Assembly: GCF_008704855.1 (NCBI RefSeq) | Contig: NZ_CP023691.1 | Location: 7,626,001 to 7,690,000 of the forward strand | Source of the DNA: Streptomyces platensis | GTDB lineage: Bacteria; Actinomycetota; Actinomycetes; Streptomycetales; Streptomycetaceae | Direction of reading: 5' to 3' | Length of the DNA: 64,000 bases | Shown: piece by piece, positions 25,115 to 32,830 of the stretch | Position numbering within the stretch: position 1 is the first letter of the stretch | How the letters are laid out: each line of letters begins with the position of its first letter | Program-made: the position numbers and the translations under genes | Notes under the pieces: model-generated | Seen by the model: only the letters and a program-made list of their open reading frames with translations | What the model was told of the DNA's origin: nothing | Database searches by the model: none

Positions 25115-25495
25115 CTATGCGTCGTGCGGATACCAACGCAGCTCGACGGTGTTGCCGTCCGGGTCGTTGACGTACAGGGACTGGCCCTCGCCGCGGGCAC
25201 CGAAGCGCGGTCCGGGGCCGTCCACCACGGTGAACTCGCCCGAGTCGATGACCTCCTGCCAGTCGAGGGGCTCGACGACGAGGCAGAGGTGGTCGACATT
25301 GGAGCCTTCGCGGGGCCCCTGCACAAGGTCGATGATGGTCGTCGGGCTCACCCGCACGGAGGGGAAGGCCACAGCGCCCGCGCGCCAGTCGTCCACCCGA
25401 ACCGGCTCCAGACCGAGCGGCCCGCAGTAGAAGGCGAGCGATCGTTCGATGTCGGCGACGGTCAGAACAAGGTGGTCGAAGCCGGTGACGCGCAT
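25115..25495 (-). CDS. VOC family protein (glyoxalase/bleomycin resistance fold)
   Basis: A single-domain vicinal oxygen chelate protein of 126 residues. Paired beta-alpha-beta-beta-beta units are seen: MRVTGFDHLVLTVADIERSL (metal His) to the FYCGPLGLEPV loop, then NVDHLCLVVEPLDW and SLYVNDPDGNTVELRWYP (metal Glu). It may be a dioxygenase, glyoxalase-like enzyme or binding protein. ATG 25495 has GGGGGAA upstream. It lies downstream of the collagenase but is separated by a hairpin, so it is probably transcribed separately. Confidence 0.88.
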   Translation of the reverse strand: MRVTGFDHLVLTVADIERSLAFYCGPLGLEPVRVDDWRAGAVAFPSVRVSPTTIIDLVQGPREGSNVDHLCLVVEPLDWQEVIDSGEFTVVDGPGPRFGARGEGQSLYVNDPDGNTVELRWYPHDA

Positions 25496-25631
25496 GGGAG
25501 TTCCCCCGGGGACGTGCGGACCCCGGACAGGGCCCGTCGGATGGTTGCACAAGGAACGTATAGCCCCGGCCAGCGGGCGCGCGATCGGCCGTTGGTCCTG
25601 GTCCTCCGGTACTGGTCCACTCGACGGAGGA

Positions 25632-25660
25632 GGCCCCGGGGCAAGTAAGCACCCGGGGCC
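25632..25660 (-). terminator. Terminator hairpin after collagenase gene
   Basis: GGCCCCGGG (25632-25640) pairs perfectly with CCCGGGGCC (25652-25660) around an 11-base loop, 28 bases past the collagenase stop on its transcript. Confidence 0.7.
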
Positions 25661-25688
25661 GAAACTCTCACTCAGATGGACGGTCGGG

Positions 25689-27677
25689 TCAGGCGCGAGG
25701 CCTTGGTGCTGAAGGTGTGGATGTTGCCGACGCCTTGGTGGTGCAGGCGCCTGAGGCGCAGGTGGTGAGCCAGGAGTCGAAGTCGGCGTCGTAGCGGGTG
25801 CCGATGTCGGTGTTGTAGACGGCATAGCCGCCGGCGTAGTCGCCGGTGCGGAAGTGTTCGAGCATGGTGGCGATGTCCTGGGGGTGCTTCTCGAACATGT
25901 AGCGGACCGCGAGGTAGCCCCAGGGATAGGTGCGGGTCACGTCGCTGTTGTCGTAGGTGCTCTGGAAGAGCGTGCTCAGCTTGTAGGTGTGTTTGCCGGC
26001 CTCGGTGACCGCTTCGGTGTTGGTGATTTTGCGGTAGCCGTACGAGATGTACTCGCCGAGGCCCTCGATCCACCAGATGTCCGGGACCGATGTCTGCTGG
26101 CCGAAGTCGCCCTTCATGTCGTCACGGGCGTCGAGGTAGTGCGTGTACTCGTGGTTGAGGTTCCAGATCCGGGCCGGGAAGCCGTTGTCGTCGCTCCGCT
26201 GGTACATGATCGACATGGGCTTGTTGTCGGGCTTGGCGGGGTCCCCGATCATGGTGATGCCGCCGTTGTTGGTGTCGACGCCGAAGATGGCCCCGGCATA
26301 GGTCTGGTAGTCCTTGCGGCTGCCGAACACGACGAGGTCGATGGTCGATTCGTACTGGCCGGGGATCGGACCGTTGTTCTTCACCAGGTTCTGTACGTAC
26401 GCGCCCTGAGCCAGGACGCTGGCGCAGGTGGCGTCGAGTTCCTCGGGTGTGAGGGACTGCGCCTTGACGGTGTGGGTCGCGTCGCAGCTGTGAGTGGTCG
26501 GCAGGGCCGCCTTGGTCAGCTGGTCGGACAGGTCGCAGACGCCGAGGTACGAGCAGTTGGCCTTGTCGTAGGCGTCGGCCTGGGAAGCGACGGTGACCCA
26601 CAGGGGCGCGGTCGGACCGGAGATCTTCGAGGCGTCCAGCAGGCCCTTCATGAGGGGCCGGACCTTCTCCTGGAGCGCGGCGTGTTCGACGTACCGGCCG
26701 ACGTTCATCCCGGCGTTGGAGTCGAGGTAGGAGTTGTCGGTGCCCAGCATGTCCAGGTGGGCGAGGGCGAAGGTGTTGAGGGTGTCGATGATGCTGGGAT
26801 CGGCCGTGACCGCCTTGACGTAGTCGGGGTTCCAGTTCCCGCGCCAGAGCGGGGTGTAGACGTCATTGACGGCGGCCAGCATGCTGGGGATGTCGTCGTA
26901 GGAGCTGTTGTACCCGCTCAGCACCTGCTTGTAGGTGGTCAGGTAGCGGCCCTGCTCGTTGGCGCTGTCCGAGAGGATGATGACCTCGCCCAGGACGTCG
27001 CCGTTGTCCGAAGTGACCTCCTTGGAGTGCGAGTTGGCGAAGAACGCGTCCAGGCCGCCCCGGGAGGCCGTCGCCAGGGTCGGGCCGTAGTCGCCGACGT
27101 CGTCCGGGTGGTTGGACTGCACGTAATAGCCCGCGCGCAGGAACAGCACGAGCTGCCAGGCGTGCTCCGAGTTGTTACCGGGATATGTGGTCGCCCTGCC
27201 CTGGAAGGCGTTGGCCACGGTGACCATCTGGTCCTCGCGGAAGACGTTGTACCCGTCCTTGCCGGTGACGCTGAACAGGGTGTTGACGCAGTCCGTGGTC
27301 GAGGCCTCGATGAAGGTGACCAGTTCGGGGCCGGTCCGGCTGCCGAAGTCGGACGGGCTGCACGCCGCCGCGGAACCGTGGTCCGCGCCCTTCCGGTGGC
27401 CCGCCGCAGTCGAAGAAGTGGGGGGACTCTTCGCGCTGAGCGGGGGAAGTTGGGCGATGCCACGCGGTTGGCCCTGAAGCGCGGACCTTTCGTTCGTGCC
27501 GACTGCCGGGCCGGTCGGCGGTACGGGGTGGGAGGCGGTCCGGGACGCGGGGACGAGCCGGTCGGCGGTCGGCGAGTGTGGGGCCGCCAGTGCCGGTGAG
27601 GCCAGCAGGCCGACGGTGGCGAGGCAGGCGGCCAGGCCGCCGGCCGCACATCTGGGCAGGGGGAAGCGGTAGCGCAT
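25689..27677 (-). CDS. Secreted collagenase, peptidase family M9
   Basis: A secreted zinc metalloprotease of 662 residues that likely degrades collagen-like or gelatin substrates. A signal peptide is clear (CAAGGLAACLATVGLLASPALA). After a Pro/Ser-rich pro-region of about 100 residues comes the M9 activator domain (HAWQLVLFLRAGYYVQ), then the peptidase domain with the zinc motif NHEYTHYLDARDD (HExxH) and WWIEGLGEYISYGY supplying the third zinc ligand Glu. It ends soon after the catalytic domain, lacking the PKD and collagen-binding domains of clostridial enzymes. AAGGAGC precedes the start. Confidence 0.93.
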   Translation of the reverse strand: MRYRFPLPRCAAGGLAACLATVGLLASPALAAPHSPTADRLVPASRTASHPVPPTGPAVGTNERSALQGQPRGIAQLPPLSAKSPPTSSTAAGHRKGADHGSAAACSPSDFGSRTGPELVTFIEASTTDCVNTLFSVTGKDGYNVFREDQMVTVANAFQGRATTYPGNNSEHAWQLVLFLRAGYYVQSNHPDDVGDYGPTLATASRGGLDAFFANSHSKEVTSDNGDVLGEVIILSDSANEQGRYLTTYKQVLSGYNSSYDDIPSMLAAVNDVYTPLWRGNWNPDYVKAVTADPSIIDTLNTFALAHLDMLGTDNSYLDSNAGMNVGRYVEHAALQEKVRPLMKGLLDASKISGPTAPLWVTVASQADAYDKANCSYLGVCDLSDQLTKAALPTTHSCDATHTVKAQSLTPEELDATCASVLAQGAYVQNLVKNNGPIPGQYESTIDLVVFGSRKDYQTYAGAIFGVDTNNGGITMIGDPAKPDNKPMSIMYQRSDDNGFPARIWNLNHEYTHYLDARDDMKGDFGQQTSVPDIWWIEGLGEYISYGYRKITNTEAVTEAGKHTYKLSTLFQSTYDNSDVTRTYPWGYLAVRYMFEKHPQDIATMLEHFRTGDYAGGYAVYNTDIGTRYDADFDSWLTTCASGACTTKASATSTPSAPRPRA

Positions 27678-27889
27678 CCATGCTCCTTCGTGGACAGATG
27701 CGCCTCGGGATCGAGCTGAGGCGTGAGTGGCACCTTCTCAGCGCACACCGATCGCGACAATAAGGTGTGACATAGCACCTGGGGTGGGTTCGTCATAACA
27801 TCCGGGGAGGCGGGGATGGATGGGCGATGGCCCGCAACTGCCGTTCTGGAGCTGCGCGTTGGGTGGATTGCCTGGTGCTGAACCAAGTC

Positions 27890-28849
27890 CTACGGTCTGG
27901 TCACGCTCCAGGTTCGGGAGGCCCAGGTCCGGAAATGGGGGGACTGGGCGATGAGTGCCCGGTAGGCCGCGGCGGCGGAGCCGAAGAGGGTGTCGGCGAC
28001 CTCGTCGGCGGCGCTTTCGCGGCGCCAGGCCAGCACATAGCGGCACCACAGGGGCGTGCCGACCAGCGGTTTGACGAGGACGTCGGGGATCGGCCGGAGC
28101 GTGGCCTGCACGATGGAGACACCGATTCCTTCGGCGATCATGTTCTGTAACTGCTGCTGATCGCCCAGGAATTCGTGCACCGCCGCCGGGGTGAATCCGG
28201 CCGCCCGGCACGCCGCGTAGAACACTCCCGGCCAGCCGGCCCCGTCGTCCGGGGTCAGAAACCATGCGTCGTCGGCCAGATCGGCGAGCGTCACTTCGGG
28301 GCAGTGCCGGAGCCGGTGGCCGGCCGGCAGGGCGACGAAGGACGGTTCGGTGACGATCCCGCGGTGTGTGACGGTGGCTGAGTGCCGTAGTTCCCGGCCG
28401 GGGTAGTCCGCGGCGATGGCGGCGTCCACCTCGCCGTGTTCCAGCAGCTCGACGATCTCCGAGGAGGGATAGACGCTGCTTACGGTGAGCGCCAGCTCGG
28501 GCAGTTGACTGCGGAGCCGGATGAGCATGCCGGCCAGGACCGGCGAGTTGGTTGCCGCCAGGCGGAGGGGCCGGCGGGTTCTCGTACCGTCCGGGGCGGG
28601 CCGGCGGCCGATCGCCGCGGCGCGGGCCAGTACGTCACGGGCCTGCGCCAGGACCTCCGTGCCGTACCGCGTCAGTTCCACACCCGAGGTGTTCCGGACG
28701 AACAGCGGATGGCCGAAGTGCTGCTCGATCCGCTGGAGTTGGGTACTCATGGCCGGTTGTGAGTACCCCAGGTCCGAGGCGGCCCGGCCCACGCTCCCGG
28801 CGTCGGCGATCGCACACAGCACCCTCAGGTGCCGAAGCTCCAACTCCAT
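27890..28849 (-). CDS. LysR family transcriptional regulator
   Basis: A 319-residue LysR-type regulator. The N-terminal winged HTH reads LRHLRVLCAIADAGSVGRAA then SDLGYSQPAMSTQLQRIEQH, and the C-terminal periplasmic-binding-like effector domain begins near LRLAATNSPVLAGM and contains VHEFLGDQQQLQNMIAEGIG. The ATG at 28849 with GGGAGGAG fits the HTH boundary. All neighbours are on the same strand, so its target is not evident; the downstream collagenase 212 bases away is a candidate. Confidence 0.93.
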   Translation of the reverse strand: MELELRHLRVLCAIADAGSVGRAASDLGYSQPAMSTQLQRIEQHFGHPLFVRNTSGVELTRYGTEVLAQARDVLARAAAIGRRPAPDGTRTRRPLRLAATNSPVLAGMLIRLRSQLPELALTVSSVYPSSEIVELLEHGEVDAAIAADYPGRELRHSATVTHRGIVTEPSFVALPAGHRLRHCPEVTLADLADDAWFLTPDDGAGWPGVFYAACRAAGFTPAAVHEFLGDQQQLQNMIAEGIGVSIVQATLRPIPDVLVKPLVGTPLWCRYVLAWRRESAADEVADTLFGSAAAAYRALIAQSPHFRTWASRTWSVTRP

Positions 28850-29040
28850 GCCCGCACTCCTCCCGTCCGCGCAGCTGCTGTCCGTGCCGTCCCGTGCCAT
28901 CACGGGGCGGTGCCGGGCGCGCGGCCCTCGTCCGACTGTTCGACGTGGAAGCCCACCTCATCGTTCTCGGGCCGCTCGCGCCAGAGCCGGGAGCTTCTTC
29001 GCGACGTAGGAGACCTCGAAGCGGACGCGCTGCACGTGCG

Positions 29041-29076
29041 CCAAGGGGCGGCCCGCGTCTGCGAGCCGCCCCTTGG
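29041..29076 (-). terminator. Terminator hairpin downstream of SGNH hydrolase
   Basis: CCAAGGGGCGGC (29041-29052) and GCCGCCCCTTGG (29065-29076) are perfect 12-base arms around a 12-base loop, about 70 bases past the end of the SGNH gene. It would stop transcription before the LysR gene. Confidence 0.8.
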
Positions 29077-29147
29077 ACGGTGCTTTCCCTTAGTGGTTGC
29101 GCCAGTTCGCGGTGCGTCAGTTCGTGGTGTGCCGGGCGCGTGGTGCG

Positions 29148-30989
29148 TCAGTCGGTGGTGAGTGCCCGTGGGGTCTCGGCCAGGGTCTTTTTGCCGTCCC
29201 GGTCGGTGATCACGAGCCGTGGAAGCCAAGGCCCCTTGTGGTCGTAGGCGTGGGTGACGGCCGCCTCGTCCGTCTCCCGCTGGGTGCCGTCGCCGAAGTA
29301 CCAGTGGTAGCGGTATCCGGTGGCGGGTGCCGTGCCGTCCACCGTGACCGACAGGGGCACCTCACTGCCGACGTGCGCGTGCTCGGGGACCTTGAGCTGG
29401 GCCCGGGGGCCCTGCCGGGGGAGGTGGAACCACTCGCGCAGGCTCGGGTTGAGGAGGAAGGACTCGGCGTACTGCCGGGCGCCCTCGATGTCGGGGTGGC
29501 CGACGGCCGCGCTCAGACACTGCACCGGAGTGGCGCTGAGCTCGGGGCAGGCCCGTGTGCGCAGCGGGAACGCCGGGTCGGTCACCGGGGTGCCCCAGAC
29601 CTTGGAGTCCGGGGTGAGCACGGCATTGTCCACGGTGAAGAGTCCGTCGGCCGCCGTCGCGTACGGGCCGTCCGAGGACGCCTTGTTGGCGGCGGTCGCG
29701 GCCTGCCGGTAGGCGGCATTGGCCAGTTGGGTGTACTGCTCGTAGCGCTCGGACACCCTGCCGAGGGCGCCCTTGCAGGAGAGCAGCCGCGCCGCGGTGA
29801 TGCCCGGGACCGAGCAGCGCTTCAGCGGGATCGGGGAACTGCTGCGGCTCAGCGCGTAGTAGAAGTCGGCCACGAGCACCTTCGGGTGCCCCGGCAGGGA
29901 GTGGGCCTTCTCGATGGCCGCCTGCATGCCGCGTCCGCCGTAGCCGACCTTCGCACCGCTGAAGTAGGGCACGTCCTTCGCCGGGTTCTCCGGGGCCGCG
30001 CCGACGCCGGAGCACTCGCGCTTGACCGCCTCGGGCAGGTGCTCCGAGCCGGGGGTGATACCGACGCCGATGCCGAAGAAGGGGTCGAGGTCGTTGATGC
30101 ACCCGTTGATCACGACCAGATCGAGGCCGTAGCCGCCCGCCCGTGCCTGTGCGCCCGCCTTCTCCAACTGGCAGAACACATCCGGCATTTGCTGGGTGAC
30201 CTCGCCGAACTCCATCTCCCCGTCGCCGTCCGGGTCCTGCTTCTCCGTGCTGCGCAGACAGGCCGCGTCCTTGTTGCCCGCGGGCAGCTCGGGTGCGTCG
30301 AGCACCGCGCCGGAGATCGAGTAGTCCAGCTGCTGATGGCCCCGGCCGGTCTCCCGGCCGAGCATCTGACCCGTCAGATAGGGGAACTTCTGGTCGTGGT
30401 CCAGGCCCTGCCCCCAGACCACCGAGTCACCGACGGAGGCCACCCGCACCGGGTCGCATCCGCGGCGTAGGGTGTCCCGCCATACCTTGCCGTAGCGGCC
30501 GGGCTTTTCGTCCTCGGCGGAGGCGGCCGTACGGGCGTCGATCTGCAACGCGGTCTCGGTTGCCGGCACCTGGTCGAAGGGGATGTCGAACGTCGCCGTG
30601 CCGACACCGGCGGTCATGGCGAGACGCCCGCCGGCCAGCTGCTTCGCACCGGCGCGTACCCGCCACTCCACGGTCGCTCCGCCCTTCGCCGCGGCGGGGT
30701 CGTAGACCTGCACCCGGCCGTGCACAGGGCCACTGCATACCGGATTCGGGGTCATGTCCACGTCGAGGACGAGGGGGAACGCCGATCCCGGCAGGGCGCC
30801 GGCCTGGGCCACGGCGGGGTGTCCGCCGAGGAGCTGGCCGAGGAGTACCGCGACCGCGCCGACCGCCGCGAAACGCCCCGCCGCCCGTGCGCGAGGGGCC
30901 CGGGCGTCCACCCCCGGCCCGCTCGGGACGGGGCTCGCGCCGGTCCCCGTCCGCTGTCGCACAGCCCGCCACGACCACGCTAACTTCAC
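29148..30989 (-). CDS. Secreted SGNH/GDSL hydrolase with C-terminal PKD domain
   Basis: A 613-residue exported protein. A hydrophobic segment near residues 38-62 (FAAVGAVAVLLGQLLGG) serves as a signal or anchor after a basic N terminus. An N-terminal beta-domain of about 150 residues precedes the SGNH block VASVGDSVVWGQGLD (catalytic Ser), VVINGCINDLDPF (Asn block) and the late GHPDIEGARQYAE (Asp-x-x-His-like region, here with His before Asp). The C terminus RYHWYFGDGTQRETDEAAV plus THAYDH is a PKD domain. It probably de-esterifies a polymer or lipid at the cell surface. The GTG at 30989 follows AGGGGTG. Confidence 0.85.
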   Translation of the reverse strand: MKLAWSWRAVRQRTGTGASPVPSGPGVDARAPRARAAGRFAAVGAVAVLLGQLLGGHPAVAQAGALPGSAFPLVLDVDMTPNPVCSGPVHGRVQVYDPAAAKGGATVEWRVRAGAKQLAGGRLAMTAGVGTATFDIPFDQVPATETALQIDARTAASAEDEKPGRYGKVWRDTLRRGCDPVRVASVGDSVVWGQGLDHDQKFPYLTGQMLGRETGRGHQQLDYSISGAVLDAPELPAGNKDAACLRSTEKQDPDGDGEMEFGEVTQQMPDVFCQLEKAGAQARAGGYGLDLVVINGCINDLDPFFGIGVGITPGSEHLPEAVKRECSGVGAAPENPAKDVPYFSGAKVGYGGRGMQAAIEKAHSLPGHPKVLVADFYYALSRSSSPIPLKRCSVPGITAARLLSCKGALGRVSERYEQYTQLANAAYRQAATAANKASSDGPYATAADGLFTVDNAVLTPDSKVWGTPVTDPAFPLRTRACPELSATPVQCLSAAVGHPDIEGARQYAESFLLNPSLREWFHLPRQGPRAQLKVPEHAHVGSEVPLSVTVDGTAPATGYRYHWYFGDGTQRETDEAAVTHAYDHKGPWLPRLVITDRDGKKTLAETPRALTTD

Positions 30990-31223
30990 GCCAACACCCC
31001 TGATTTCGCCGTCATTTCGGTGCGTGCGGAATCAGCTGGATTCCGCATCGGTAGGGATCATGGCAGTCGGGAGGGCGGCATGGTCAGCGGGTGGGGTTCC
31101 GTACCGAGTGAAACTGATCACTTACCGGTAGTCATGGGGCTCGGGTGGGCGCGGCGCGGCCGGGGATCGACGCGCCTGCGCCAAGGCGGTGGTGGGGGAG
31201 TGGGTGCGGCGGTGGTGAGGGGG

Positions 31224-31838
31224 TCAGCCCGCCACGGTGTTCTCCGCGCGGGACAGGGCGACTTCGAGTACGACCAGCAGGGCGTCCCGGACCGAGCCCG
31301 TGTTGCGGGCGTCGAAGACGACCAGCGGGACGTGGTCGGAGACGTCCAGCGCCCAGCGCACCTCATCGAGGTTGTGGTGGACTTCGCCGTCGAACGCGTT
31401 GACGGCGACGGCGAAGGGGATGCCCTTGTGCTCGAAGTAGTCGACCGCGGCGTAACAGTCGTCCAGGCGGCGGGTGTCCACGATGACCAGACCGCCGAGC
31501 GCGCCCTCGACCACGTCGTCCCACATGAACCCGAAGCGGTCCTGGCCCGGCGTGCCGAACAGATAGAGCTTCAGCGTCGGGTCGATGGTGATGCAGCCGA
31601 AGTCCATGGCGACCGTGGTGGTGGTCTTGCCGGGGGTGTGGGTGAGATCGTCCACGCCCGCCGCGACCTCGGTGATGGCGGCCTCCGTGGTCAGCGGCCG
31701 GATCTCGGAGATCGCGCCGACGGCCGTGGTCTTGCCGACGCCGAAGCCGCCGGCGATGACCAGCTTGACCGGTACCGGCGGCTGTTCAACCGCTGTCACG
31801 GAGTGTGTCCCGTGAGTCGGGGACGGCACGGAGACCAT
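31224..31838 (-). CDS. cvnD: CvnD-type small GTP-binding protein (conservon)
   Basis: A 204-residue Ras-like GTPase of the actinobacterial conservon, working at the membrane with CvnA-C in a signalling complex that resembles a eukaryotic G-protein system. The P-loop is VIAGGFGVGKTT, switch and Walker B region YLFGTPGQDRFGFMW, and the NKxD-like position reads VAVNAFDG. ATG 31838 has GAAGGG upstream; the gene overlaps cvnC by 53 bases. No conservon P450 (cvnE) follows, which is a variation seen in many conservons. Confidence 0.95.
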   Translation of the reverse strand: MVSVPSPTHGTHSVTAVEQPPVPVKLVIAGGFGVGKTTAVGAISEIRPLTTEAAITEVAAGVDDLTHTPGKTTTTVAMDFGCITIDPTLKLYLFGTPGQDRFGFMWDDVVEGALGGLVIVDTRRLDDCYAAVDYFEHKGIPFAVAVNAFDGEVHHNLDEVRWALDVSDHVPLVVFDARNTGSVRDALLVVLEVALSRAENTVAG

Positions 31839-32307
31839 CAATTACCCTTCGCAGTACGGAAATATCCTGGGTTGTGCCGACGTCCGGGACGTGGACCGCC
31901 AGATGTCCGGCGGCGCGCAGGTCCTCCGCCAGCACCCGGACCACGTTCAGGTGCAGGCGCAGCCGCGCGGCCAGTTCCGCCACCGACTGCGGCCGTCGGC
32001 AGGCGGCCACGATGTCGTGTTGTTCGAAGGCGAGCGAGCCCAGGGCGGAGAGTCCGGACGAGGTCGCCACGACCTGGGTCTCGACCGGGAGCGGTGGGCC
32101 GGTGCCGCCCCCCGCCACCCGGCCGGCGGTCAGCAGGAACGGCCGGATCGCGGGCGCACGGCCGACCGGCTCCGACGGGCCCGGGGCGCTGCCCTCCCCC
32201 AAGCTCTCGGCTCCTCCCCCACTCTCGGCTTCGCCCGAGCGGGGGGACCCCCATGAGCAGGGGGGACCCCCACCCTCGTCCGGTCCTGGTTCACCGGCGG
32301 CCATCAT
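31786..32307 (-). CDS. cvnC: CvnC-type DUF742 protein (conservon)
   Basis: A 173-residue protein with a disordered Gly/Pro/Glu-rich N terminus and a C-terminal DUF742 domain that looks like a winged helix: IRPFLLTAGRVAGG, then CRRPQSVAELAARLRLHLNV and VRVLAEDLRAAGHLAVH. It is thought to bind the other conservon proteins, possibly DNA. It sits between cvnB and cvnD with a long overlap into cvnD, so translation is coupled. AGAAGAGG precedes the tandem ATG start. Confidence 0.93.
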   Translation of the reverse strand: MMAAGEPGPDEGGGPPCSWGSPRSGEAESGGGAESLGEGSAPGPSEPVGRAPAIRPFLLTAGRVAGGGTGPPLPVETQVVATSSGLSALGSLAFEQHDIVAACRRPQSVAELAARLRLHLNVVRVLAEDLRAAGHLAVHVPDVGTTQDISVLRRVIDGLRAVPDSRDTLRDSG

Positions 32308-32353
32308 GATCCTCTTCTCAGCACCTTGATCCCGCCTCCGCGGAGTGGAACGG

Positions 32354-32830
32354 TCAGCGGGCCGGTGTGGCGCCGGCGTTCTTCTTGAGCTCCAGCACCA
32401 GCTGGGGGGTGAGCGCGCTCCCGGCCCGGTTGGCGAAGAGGGTCATCTCGTAGGCGATGTTGCCGAGCTTCGCCTCCTTCGAGGTCACCACGCCGAGGAC
32501 GGCGCCGCAGCCGATGGCCGACACCAGGACATGGCCGTTCTCCAGGTCGATGATGACCTTGTTGAGACCGCCCAGGCCGTAGTTGCCGGACGCGCCGGCG
32601 GCCAGGCTCGTGACACCCGACACGATCGCCGCGAGCCGCTCGGAGTCGGCTTGCTCACGCAGTTGGGAGACCGCGATCAGCAGTCCGTCGGAGGACACCG
32701 CGATGGCGTCGACGACACCGGCGGTCTGGGTGGCGAACCGGTCGAGCAGCCAGGTGAAGTCGGCCGCGGCAGCGGTCAGATCCATGGGTTCCGCACGCTC
32801 GGAACCGCTCTTACCTGTCGGCGTGTTCAC
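32354..32830 (-). CDS. cvnB: CvnB-type roadblock/LC7 protein (conservon)
   Basis: A 158-residue roadblock/LC7 domain protein that regulates the partner GTPase (as in MglB-MglA). The LTAAAADFTWLLDRFATQTA helix, AIAVSSDGLLIAVS strand pair and GSALTPQLVLELKKN end are typical. It starts at GTG 32830, overlapping the cvnA stop by 20 bases; an internal ATG at residue 16 is an alternative. Confidence 0.95.
   Translation of the reverse strand: MNTPTGKSGSERAEPMDLTAAAADFTWLLDRFATQTAGVVDAIAVSSDGLLIAVSQLREQADSERLAAIVSGVTSLAAGASGNYGLGGLNKVIIDLENGHVLVSAIGCGAVLGVVTSKEAKLGNIAYEMTLFANRAGSALTPQLVLELKKNAGATPAR

Noticed and set aside
25854..27599. 581-residue open frame on the plus strand
   Set aside because: Shadow of the collagenase gene; low-complexity Val/Gly/Asp composition and no ribosome site.
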